Of a stretch of DNA of 50,919 nucleotides, positions 18,616-28,263 are shown piece after piece (the stretch's first letter is position 1; every line of letters begins with the position of its first letter). This DNA is from Fragilaria crotonensis. Its lineage: Eukaryota > Bacillariophyta > Fragilariophyceae > Fragilariales > Fragilariaceae. The stretch spans positions 1-50,919 of the forward strand of contig JAKSYS010000460.1 of NCBI GenBank assembly GCA_022925895.1. Direction: 5' to 3'. The notes below the pieces were generated by a model. It had not been told where the DNA came from. It ran no database searches and saw nothing but the letters and a program-made list of their open reading frames with translations. A program made the position numbers and the translations under genes.

Positions 18616-20917
18616 ATGCCAAGAGTCGATCCTCGTTTCGTGATTGGAGCAAGGGTGCAGGCGAAAGCTCACCATGTGACATCACTGTCTGAGTGTCACC
18701 GAAGATACGGAGCCAACGCCAAAACGAAGCACGTTATCGGGACTGTGACTTCAGTAAATTCAGTCCCCTCGACCAACAACAAGCGTGCTGTCACTCTCAT
18801 CACCGCAGCTTACGAGCTTGGTGGTGGTACTATCAAGGAGTTGTGCTTGAATTCGCGATCAATCAAGTTGGCAGAAGAGGGATCGACGACAAACCCAAGT
18901 AATGAACCCGTGACTGGACTCGAATGGAAACGACGCTCCCATCGACGACGCAATTGGAGCTCATGTCGCAAGAGTGAGCAATGAAGAGATGGCTGCAGCT
19001 CTCGAGAGCTCAGATGAGGAGGTCGAGGACGAGGTAAGAGCTGCTGAGACGACAAGAATTGCAGCTGCTGCAGCAGCTTTGTTGCATTGCCAGGAGGGCC
19101 ACCGCAAGGACCAGCAGGACCCTCCCTTTGTTGCAACTGTTCACGATGTACACTGGCGTGCGTCAGCCGCCACTGAACCACCATTGAATGGTGCTGTTCC
19201 TCCTCGTCAATGGAGTGTCAGGACTGCTGTGGGAGATGTCTTGGTTCCAGGAGCAGGAACAAACGTAGCCGCCGTGTCTGAGATGTCAGGGCTGGATTTT
19301 TTCTTCTCATGTTCCCTCCAAAGCAACTCAGGGCCATGGTCGAATTGACTAACACCGAATTGATTAAGTTGGAGCTGCAAACCACAAACACCTCTGAAAT
19401 ACTCAAATTCTTTGGCCTCTTGATCTTGATAACGACGTACGAGTTTACGTCCAGGGCAAGCTTGTGGGCGACGACGGCACAAATGAAGTATAGACCAGCA
19501 CCTCACTTTGGTCGCACAGGAATGTCAAGAAAACGATTCGACGACTTGTTTCGGGCAGTAAGGTGGAGTAAACAACCTGCTGAACGTGAACAGCAGGACG
19601 AATGTTCAGAGGTACACAGGTGGAAGTTGGTGGATGACTTCGTCGATGCATTCAATGAACATCGAGCAAATTTCTTTGTTCCGTCGGATCACATTTGTGT
19701 TGACGAGTCCATGAGCCGTTGGTACGGCCAGGGAGGCCATTGGATCAACCATGGCCTCCCACAATACGTTGCAATCGATCGCAAGCCTGAGAATGGCTGC
19801 GAAATCCAGAACTCTGCTTGTGGTCGGAGCGGTGTGATGCTTCGTCTAAAGTTGGTGAAGGGTGCTGACCTCGTTGGTGAGGAGGACGAAAATCAAGGGA
19901 ACCAGGAGGTCGGTCTGTTGCATGGTACTCAAGTCTTGAAACACGTTGTCTCACCCTGGTTTGGAACCAATCGAATTGTTTGTGCAGACTCCTACTTTGC
20001 TTCGGTCGGCGCAGCGAAGGAGCTTTATCGAAACGGACTTCGATTCATTGGCGTCGTCAAGACGGCCACGAAAGGATTTCCAAAATCCTATCTCACGAAC
20101 GTTGAACTCCATGAACGCGGCGACTTCCATGCCGTAGCTTCCGACAAGACTGACGCTATGGATCCTGATATGGCTGCCTTTGTGTGGATGGATCGTGAGC
20201 GCCGGTATTTCATTGCAACGGCAGGCAGTCTTGCGGAGGAACACCATATACTCGTTGTCGCTGGCGGCAAGTGAACCGTGCTCCAAACGCAGCTCCAGAG
20301 AGGTAATCATGACAATCAAGCAACCTCAAATTGCAGAAGTCTACTATGATACTTGTGGGGCTATTGACCGTCACAATCGATACCGACAGGACGACCTTCG
20401 AATGGAAAAGAAGGTCGAGACAAAGGATTGGTCGGTAAGAGTCAATCTATCTATTTTTTCCATGATTGTTGTCGATACATGGCTTGTTTTCAATGCATTC
20501 AAGAATGCCCCAGACCTTCTTGCGGGCAAAAAAGCGATTCTGCAGAAGGACTTCTATGCAATGCTTGCAGAGGAGTTGATTGACAATACCTACGGCAGCA
20601 GCATCAGCAGTGCACGGCGACCGAGGTCGTCACCGACCAACTATCAAGATGCGTGCATGAGGGCGCTGGAAAATGGATCTGCACGCGCTGGTGTCCTCAC
20701 TCATTTAACTCCAGTCAAGAGGCTTAAGACTTCTGGAGGTAAAGCAACGAATCATCGGTACCAAGGGCGATGCAGAGAGTGTCAGAAGAAGTCAACTTGG
20801 CAATGCAGCGACTGCGGCGACAGTGGAAAAACGGTGTTTCTTTGCTCAACAATATATGGCAAACGGTGCTTTTTGGACCACATTGCTCGCAACCATGCAC
20901 ACATAGATGAAGAATAA
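18616..20917 (+). pseudogene. PGBD (piggyBac) transposase, frame-broken
   Basis: The product is readable but spread over three frames. 18616-about 18915 gives an N-terminal beta-rich domain (VIGTVTSV, YELGGGTIKELCLNSRSIK). A shifted frame to about 19290 is acidic and Ala-rich. From about 19290 the DDE_Tnp_1_7 core begins (LLMFPPKQLRAMVELTN, KFFGLLILIT, HICVDESMSRWYG with an active-site Asp, IVCADSYFAS with another). After about 20265 it continues in another frame (EVYYDTCGAIDRHNRYRQDD, DWSVRVNLSIFSMIVVDTW) and ends in a Cys-rich tail (CRECQKKSTWQCSDC). One break falls in a six-T run (19290-19296) where one extra T restores the frame; two more lie around 20265-20310. All domains and probable catalytic Asp residues survive, so decay is recent or partly sequencing error. 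Confidence 0.8.
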
Positions 20918-21085
20918 AGCATCGTATCAATGTTTCAATCAACTTTTATTAGTGTCAACATTGCCGTATTGACCGTCATGGTCAAACCCCTTTTTGAGTG
21001 GAGTACAGTATCTTTTCCACGAATGCTGGCAAAAAATGGATGACCTTATTTAAGGCACTCGATGGCATTACTTAAGGCCAAGGGC

Positions 21086-21105
21086 TTGGGAGGCTAGACA
21101 CTAGT
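21086..21105 (-). repeat. Right terminal inverted repeat of the piggyBac-type element
   Basis: Mirror of 18301-18320. Read on the minus strand it starts ACTAGTGTCTAG and ends CCTCCCAA. Confidence 0.85.
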
Positions 21106-21110
21106 GGGTG

Positions 21111-21212
21111 CCTCCCAATTGGTCGGACTTTTGGAATACGTGTACGGTAAAAACGAAAAAACCCACGCCTCCCAATCGGTCGGACTTTTGGAATACATGT
21201 ACGGTATGGGTT
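21111..21212. repeat. Two copies of a ~40-bp direct repeat (62-bp period)
   Basis: CCTCCCAATTGGTCGGACTT and following bases at 21111-21150 recur at 21173-21212 with few changes, separated by an A-rich linker. Each copy begins with the same CCTCCCAA that ends the piggyBac-type inverted repeat. They may belong to the 3' end of the neighbouring Helitron or to a related element. Confidence 0.75.
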
Positions 21213-21344
21213 GTGCACGGTTGTGTGTAGTGGCAAGCGTGCTGCAAATGATGTGTTTTACAACACAATTAGATGAGGAAAAAAGTGACAAATTCATAGA
21301 AATTTGCTAATTTAGATTGCCAAAATACACAGTATTGAAGTTGT

Positions 21345-23178
21345 TTACAAATCCTGTTGATGATACTGAGGGCACAGTTTTGATATCAGGACCTCCTTAT
21401 AAACAATGTTGTGCAGAAGATGACCATCAGTAAATATGAAAAGATCATGTGGGTTACGAACTCTTGAGAGAGCAACGTAAAGCTGGCCATGTGCAAATAC
21501 ACCTTGTGGCAAGAAAATGCCAACTCTTCGCAATGTTTGACCTTGACTCTTGTTGATCGTCATTGCATATGCTGGTTGAACTGGAAACTGACGCCGCTTG
21601 AAGACAAATGGCAGCTCATCTTGAGGTGATAGGAGAGCAATCCGTGGTATGTCCACAATTTCTGCAGTGGTAGGAATCAAACACTGGAGGACAGACTGTG
21701 AGATACGGCGAACAATGAGACGGGTGCCATTGCTGAGTGTGCTTGATAGGTTTCGAGCAGCATGACCAACATGCCTTTTTCAGAGTGAGGCAATGTGGTG
21801 GAAGGCCAGATAGCTCCAAAGAGTTCAGGAATTCAGGAGGATAGAGGGTATGTGCAGGATCATTAGGTTCCTCAGATATGATGTTGTCAATACTGAGAAA
21901 CACATGTTCATCATGAGGTAGCCTTGAGGTTACCATATCATTGATTCTTTGAACATCTTTGTTTTTAGGACATAGAATAGCACGCTCAGACCAATAGGCT
22001 GGTTCATTGGAAGAAAAATCATCAAACACATGCTCAACCAGTTCGCTTGTATCCTGAGGCTGGAATATATAAGATGGTAGATTTATTGGGGAAGGCTCCA
22101 TATCCTCGCCGATCCTCAACAGGAAAGATGCAAAATGGGAAAGTACTTCTTGGAACTCTGGGTTAGCATTTGTGTTCTGTAAGTCCATTCGCAATCGCAT
22201 ATTTTCAGAGAGTTGCATTACATTCACAGATGATGTTTGCCAGACTTTGGATTGTAGGACAGTTGAATGCACAGTGGTAGCTCTTCCAGCATGGCGTAGT
22301 ATGGGAAGCACTTGACGAAAGTCACCACCCATGACGACAACCAAGCCACCAAATGGAGCATCATTACGCTCAAGTAAATCACAAAGAGACTGTGAAAGAA
22401 CATCAAGACCAACACCCTTAAGCATTGTGATCTCATCAATGATCAAAATCTTTGCAACCTTCATAACTTCTGCCTTCTCTTTGATAGGTTGCACATGGAT
22501 GTTTCATATAATTGAATTGAAGCCCGGATATATAGTGCAGAGTACGGCCCAAAGGGGCAAAGTTTGAGGCAGCAATGCCTGATATGGCCGTTGCAAGGGC
22601 AACCTTCCTTCACTGCGCACCTTGGCAAGGATCATCCTGAACAACTCCGTCTTACCTGAGCCTGCAGGTCCATCAACAAAATAAACATTTTTCTGATTTT
22701 CAGTACCAGCATTGTTGTTCACAGAAGCAAGTACAGCATCAAAAATAGCACGCTGTTCAAGATTCAGGAGAGGGAGGCGATCCAGCTGCTGTTGAATATC
22801 AGTGTTGGATGATGACAGCTGCAATTCTAACAAATGGTTGACTGAATTGTTGTCCATGGCACTCCCATGCTCCTCAACCAGAAGTGTGCGGAGGGATGGT
22901 ATCCATTCGAATACAGAACGGCTGTGCATTATCCCCAGAAGGGCATCAAGTTTACGCACAAGGAGGTCCTGCAGGTGTTGTTCACTAAGGCTGGGTTGAC
23001 GGTGTGCATAGTCTTCTGACAGGGCAGCCCAGTGAGAGTCATAGAGTGACCTTGGGTCAGAGACATCACAGTTGAAGAGGATGATTGCAAAAAGTCTTCT
23101 GAGCCTTGCTGGGGAGAGTGTCTGTGTGGCTTCCTGCATGGCTCGATGCCACTCAGTATCATCATCTAGAAGACCCAA
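21345..23178 (-). pseudogene. Helitron helicase module (Pif1/RecD-like)
   Basis: C-terminal half of the Helitron protein, in at least three frames (23178-22504, 22494-21616, 21680-21345). The order is the linker LSPARLRRLFAIILFNCDVSDP, Walker A VYFVDGPAGSGKTELFRMIL, Walker B KILIIDEITMLKG, motif III GGLVVVMGGDFRQVLPIL, and the C-terminal signature AYAMTINKSQGQTLRRVGIF followed by GQLYVALSRVRNPHDLFIF. These are all superfamily 1B motifs of Pif1, which unwinds DNA 5'-3' during rolling-circle transposition. A frame break lies near 22500 between the Walker A and B regions and another near 21680. Confidence 0.82.
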
Positions 23179-23288
23179 TGTACGACAGGCATCTTGAAAT
23201 GTTGGACAAAGTACATCATCAACGGTTCAGAGCTTCAAAGCTTGTTGCACCTTTCACTACAGTCAACATCCTTCGCAGGAAGTATCTC

Positions 23289-24757
23289 TCACCAGAAGAA
23301 GGGGAAGCACTGTAGAGGCGAGACACAGTGGGGAATGTCTGCCGGTGATTGGAGCGTCACCCAGCACTTCTCGACACCAGCACTTTTCCATGTGTAGTGT
23401 TGTGGGATGTCATGATAAAGGAACTGGCGAGCATACTGATCATGCCGATTGAGGTCCAACCAGGCAGTCAATTGTGTACAGGGTGGTCCTCTTGCAAGCA
23501 CTTGAGCAACATTTTCATTTTCCTCAAAAACCACTGATTGCTGATTGGGAAGATGGAACATTAGGCGCATCACATTGGGCTTCTCTGAATGTAGACGAAG
23601 GCTGAAGAGGCGCCAGCATGCCTCTGATGCAGAGACATAACGTCCATCAAGATAGAGCTTGATCTCATCAACATCTTCCCCATCTGACTGCAGCACGGTC
23701 GTGTCCCTTGTATACATACTTGTAGAGGTACTTGACGGCCTGCACTGAATTGCACACCTCAACATTGATATGACAATCATACTTCTTGGTAAGATGGCAA
23801 TTATATGGCACAACCCAGCGGTTGTCCAACTCAGCTCCTCGAACAGTTACAGTCCTTCCATCATCACGTCGATGATATTGAGGGAATCCATCATCATTGA
23901 GTGTTGTCTCATCTTGAAAGGGCCGGGGATACTTGTCCTTGCATTCACCTGCTGGCTTTGTAGAACTATTACAACACTTCAAATTTTTCCATCGATTGGG
24001 GGAAACTTTGGTGCCACAGGGCCCATGCAACATACACCTCTTCACAGTTGCAAAAGTTCAGGATCTATCAATGCATCTGGGATCTCAGCTGAAACAATAT
24101 GGTCAATGTCAGATTCTGTGCGCGGTTTGTCATTCTCTGCCAAATGACCAGTACATGTGCATGTGGCAATCCTCGCTTCTGAAATTCGATGGTGTAGATA
24201 GCAGCCACAACCCTTCCAAGCACTTGCCGCTTCTGGAGGTCAAACATCATCTCTGTAAATTTGAGATGGAACACTCGTGCCACCAAATCTGGTCTGTCAT
24301 TTACAGTTTGGCCAGGAAGAAGGTTTTCAACAACTTCTGGCCACTGCGGATTGGTTGTCATTGTAATAAAGAGGTCTGGCTTGCCCATTCGCGCACAATT
24401 GCCAATGCATCCTGGCAAAGCTGGTGCATGTTTCTTGCACTTCCAATGTGAGATGAAGGCAGAATGATTCGTCGCCCCAGCTGTCGAGTGTTTGTCACAT
24501 CCTCACCAGCAACAGCATCTGCAATGCCTTGATAAAGTTCAGCACGCAATCTTGGTTGATTAAGACGGATGAAATTAAGACGGCCTTGTTCCACTTGGGC
24601 ATAGCAGTCCACAATGTATTGGTGAAACAGCTTCCTGCAAAGTGAAGGTGATTGGAGAACTGAGCAGCAGGTCGCATAAAAGCCGAAATGCAGCATGCAT
24701 GAGGCAAGTTAATCTTGTCAAATGTGGAGTCGTAGCATTTGGACCAGTTTGCATCAT
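23289..24757 (-). pseudogene. Helitron Rep (HUH/Y2) module
   Basis: Fragments 24757-24068, 24045-23668 and 23813-23289 on the minus strand. They read as RLNFIRLNQPRLRAELYQGI, then PDLFITMTTNPQWPEV, the HUH metal-site segment KRGLPHAHVLVIW (His-Ala-His), the Cys-rich CMLHGPCGT segment, and SVQAVKYLYKYVYKGHDRA with the two catalytic-type tyrosines. Downstream is the accessory DEIKLYLDGRYVSASEACWR. The Rep nicks and joins single strands. At least four frame changes make it non-functional as read. Confidence 0.8.
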
Positions 24758-26243
24758 GCCAGGATGCCAGCCTCTTGGGAGCCTGTTGGAAAAAGGAGTA
24801 CATATGCCAGTGGAGAATAGTCGGGATGGAGCTCTGAGATTGACTGAATTGCTCCAGCACGAAGCAATACTCGAATATCACGGTTACCTGAACCTTCGTC
24901 AGGAAGAATCACAGCTACCTCACTGGAACTTGGTGCATTGTACCGTCTGTTGTCCAATTCAGGTTGATCCAGGATATGCATTGCAACATTGTGGCCAGGC
25001 AATTCAACATCATGATTACCATCAGTATTACTGGCCAAGGTTTCTCATCAAGAGCTTGCTTGAATAATCCATACAGCCGGTTTTGATTCTGAATCATTTG
25101 CTGCAATAAAACCAAAGTATTCCTGTCCAAGGTATTCAAATGATGTAAACGATTGTCCACCTCATGGTTAGTGTCATAGAAATAGAGTTGTGCAAAAGCA
25201 GGATGCTGTCCAGGTTCTGGGAGCAATGATCCTAACCGGTGGTACATTGAGCCATGAATGCGAAAAGTATAAATTCCACAACTCCTATCAATCAAAGCAT
25301 CATCCACATTAGCGCCTATTGAGGCAAAACTCAAGGCAGAGTTGTAGGCACGGATGTGTGGCATGAACAATTCATGTGCATGAAAAAGATCCATCAACAC
25401 ATTTGGTGTGGGATCGAGAGGGAGGAGAGATACCTTGCCCTTGGCACAGCAAGATGAAAAGTAGCCCCTTTCAGACCTTGATTCATTTGGAAAATGCAGT
25501 GCAGAGCAGCCCTGACATTCAACTGTGCATGGGCCAAGGACATGACGTGCTGGAGCAGGAGCAGATGAATAGGCTGCGCCATTGGTGCGTTGGCAACTTT
25601 GGCGTGTTTGTCTCATGTGCTCTTGGTGCTGAGTGGTGATGGCAGCCATCTGTGTGGCAGCAACAGGGTCACCTTCTTGAGATCTCTGGAGGCGCTCCAG
25701 ACGTGTTTGTCTCATGTGCTCTTGGTTCCTAGTGGTGATGGCAGCCATCTGTGTGGCAGCTACAGGGTCACCTTCTTGAGATCTCTGGAGGCGCTCCAGA
25801 CGTGTTTGTCTCATGTGCTCTTGGTGCTGAGTGGTGATGGCAGCCATCTGTGTGGCAGCAACAGGGTCACCTTCTTGAGATCTCTGGAGGCGCTCCAGAC
25901 GTGTTTGTCTCATCTGCTCTTGGTGCTGAGTGGTGATGGCAGCCATCTGTGTGGCAGCAACAGGGTCACCTTCTTGAGATCTCTGGAGGCGCTCCAGACG
26001 TGTTTGTCTCATGTTCTCTTGGTGCTGAGTGGTGATGGCAGCCATCTGTGTGACAGCAACAGGGTCACCTTCTTGAGATCTCTGGAGGCGCTCCAGACGT
26101 GTTTGTCTCTTCTGCTCACGGTTCCTGGTGGTGATGGTGGCCATCTGTGTGACAGCAACAGGGTCACCTTCTTGAGATCTCTGGAGGTGCTCCAGACGTG
26201 TTTGTCTCTTCTGCTCACGGTTCCTGGTGGTGATGGCGGCCAT
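24754..26243 (-). pseudogene. Helitron N-terminal region with tandem-repeat leader and zinc segment
   Basis: The longest open stretch of the Helitron is 26243-24915, 442 residues. Residues 1 to about 215 are six full copies and one partial copy of a 33-residue unit (consensus MAAITTQHQEHMRQTRLERL plus QRSQEGDPVAATQ). Then come CTVECQGCSALHFPNE and FSSCCAKGKVSLLPL, the Cys pairs typical of Helitron N-termini, and AHELFMPHIRAYNSALSFAS, the Helitron-like N signature. The next fragment (25038-24754) continues with HNVAMHILDQPELDNRRYNAP. Before 26243 the frame stays open and coding-like (KRAKLRNLSQEEGGDPVAATQ) to a TAA near 26360, so the true start is unclear. Confidence 0.75.
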
Positions 26244-26297
26244 CTGTGTGGCAGCTACAGGGTCACCACCTTCTTCTTGGGACAGGTTGCGAAGTTT
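25600..26297 (-). repeat. 99-bp tandem repeat within the Helitron coding sequence
   Basis: Period 99 bases = 33 codons. Six complete copies plus partial copies at both ends, with few base changes between copies. The repeat also keeps the antisense strand open (25590-26381), which is a by-product and not a gene. Confidence 0.9.
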
Positions 26298-26310
26298 GGC
26301 ACGCTTTTCC

Positions 26311-27858
26311 TTGCTGCAATGGCAGCTGGCTTTGTTGATAGTGAATGTTTACTTGGGTGTGACATAATGGTTATATGCTGATTGGAAAGAATTGGAAGCA
26401 AGGAATTATGTGAGCGGTACAATTACTGTAGGTGTATGAGGTACTGAGTCTACAGTACAGCGTACAGTACCATACTGTACAGTACTCGGAGTACATCTTA
26501 TAGTGAGTGAGTGTATGAGGTACTGGAGTACAATGTAGAGTCGTAACAGGGACTACAGTACAGCCAGCGTACAGTACTGTGCAATGACCACCAATAATAC
26601 AACTTCACGACGCAACCCGCCGTTAATTAAGCGTTATTTTTCAAAAAACCAAAACACCCACCGTTAATAAAACGTTATTTGAGTAAGGGATGGCTTTTGT
26701 ATTCAAAAAATTTGCGTTCATGGGGGGGCCAAGCACCAATACTGGCGAAGCTTCTTGGTTACTGTTACTTTCAGTACTCAACCCTGGCGAAGCTCCGTAG
26801 TGAAAAAATTCAGACAGTATTCATTTGATCCAGTACCCCAGAGTGGTCATACTCCGTAACAGACGGACGCACGCACGCACACACGCACACAATTAATTTA
26901 TAATATAGTAGGATAAGTCACGAGTATTCGCATATAGAATTTCTTGGATTACAGTACTGTTCCGTACAACTCATATCACATGGTACAAGGTACAAGTACT
27001 GTAGTAGAGTGTCCGAGGTCCGAGTTTTACATGTACTGTCTACTTCAAGTACAGTCGTCTTGATACTGTGCATACTCCAGTATGCAACCTGCAACACTGC
27101 GACCTGCTTCTCGGTATGCAATACTTGCACTCCAAGAATTGAGAACTCGTACTAAAGTAGTGGTCACTTGTATTGTACTACTACTTAGTCGGAGCGAGTG
27201 ATTGGTATTTTTTCGCCACGTGTAATTACATAGGGGAGAGATGCATTCATAACGGTTTTGCACCAGGCAACGCTCTGCTGATACGGTTCACCCAGCACAC
27301 CAGTCCACAGTATTTGTTCAATGTAGTACTCCGGTACCTGTACCAGGTACTGTTGATCCAGTACTACCGGTAGTGTTATTGATGAATTTGGGATGTATCA
27401 AATAACGTATATAAAAAATTAGAGAAGGTATGATAGTATGCATATGTCATAGGTACAAGTACCGTACAATGGCACACGGGAACAAGTTGGTACTTGGGGT
27501 ACGTGGTAAAGTAGACGTGGAACAGCAGTTCTTCGGTAGAGAGCTTCCATCTGACCCGAACAATGCGTCACGTGCGTGGCTGGTGGGAACAGTTCAGAAT
27601 TGTGGTGAGTGAGCCAATCAGGTCGCACCGCAGCGACTGCTGTGAGCAGTGTTCAGTGAGTGGAAGGAACATAATTTTCAACTGTGTGATTCCTTGGAGA
27701 TCTGTCAGGAGGTTGTGTGGTATTGTACCAGGTACCGTATACTACTATTGAGTAGATATAAAAAGCGTCACATTTTCGGGATTCGTTGTGCTACCGCGCC
27801 GATGATCTCAACAAACCACAGGTAAGGCAAGCGCACATGTGAACGAAAGATCTAGCTT
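26311..27858. other. Intergenic, GTAC-rich spacer right of the Helitron
   Basis: No gene seen. Dense GTAC palindromic words (26410-26580, 26950-27060, 27330-27370), an imperfect direct repeat around CGTTATTT (26625-26680), and a short CACG/CACA microsatellite (26868-26890). The 5' end of the Helitron should lie near its left edge. Confidence 0.4.
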
Positions 27859-28158
27859 GTGCCACAACGGATGGAGTGGATGAGACACCGACGGAGACTA
27901 CAGTGGAAACGACAACCTCCGATCCAAGAAAAAGACGCGTCCACAAAAATGAGGTTGACTGTGATCGAGGACGTGTCAGCAATTACCGATATCGATACCG
28001 ATACCATTAACTCAGGCTCGTCGTTCACTAAATATCCAAACAGAGGGAATCGAATCGCGACATTAGCTTGTGCGATTTCTGTCCTCTTCCTTGTCAGCAT
28101 TGCCGTTCCGTCATCTATTTTTTCTATCAATATATTTTCTCATGAGGTATGTTTTCCT
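27859..28158 (+). CDS. Possible small membrane-protein exon upstream of the M16 protease
   Basis: An open frame with a basic N-terminus, an acidic Thr/Asp/Ser stretch (VIEDVSAITDIDTDTINS) and one membrane-like segment (IATLACAISVLFLVSIAVPS). It is followed by a good donor (CATGAG/GTATGT near 28146-28151). No acceptor puts it in frame with the protease start at 28264. I do not recognise it. It may be a separate short gene, a 5' UTR exon or noise. Confidence 0.2.
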
Positions 28159-28263
28159 TGTTCTCTACCTACCAATTCTATGATTGGACACTTCGTCGCC
28201 GAATTCATTATTTCAATGCCATGATGTTGGTGTTACCTTTCGGTTCAAAGACTCGCTGTAAGC

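Larger units (their letters stand above)
18301..21105 (+). mobile_element. piggyBac-domain DNA transposon with ACTAGT-starting inverted ends
   Basis: A 2.8-kb unit. The left end 18301-18320 (ACTAGTGTCTACCCTCCCAA) and the reverse complement of the right end 21086-21105 agree at 19 of 20 bases. Because ACTAGT is palindromic, the target duplication could be CTAG, TA or the full ACTAGT; no TTAA, the usual piggyBac target, borders the ends. Inside each end lie two TTAAGGCC-type words (left about 18328 and 18345, right about 21045 and 21072), probable transposase-binding sites. The single gene inside is a PGBD transposase reading left to right. The element sits between the TrmH gene and a Helitron. 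Confidence 0.8.
21345..26310 (-). mobile_element. Autonomous-type Helitron (Rep + Pif1-like helicase), decayed
   Basis: Read on the minus strand, about 5 kb encodes the ordered modules of a Helitron transposase: N-terminal repeats, a zinc-binding segment, Helitron-like N domain, HUH-type Rep and a Pif1-like helicase. The reading frame changes many times. True ends (5' TC, 3' hairpin plus CTRR) were not proved. One candidate 3' end is the CTAG at 21104-21101, which is followed by T on the minus strand and would place the Helitron directly against the piggyBac-type element. Confidence 0.82.

Noticed and set aside
25590-26381. 263-codon plus-strand ORF with repeated CLSHVLLVLSGDGSHLCGS units
   Set aside because: It is the antisense of the Helitron 99-bp coding repeat; the minus strand matches a known family and this one does not.
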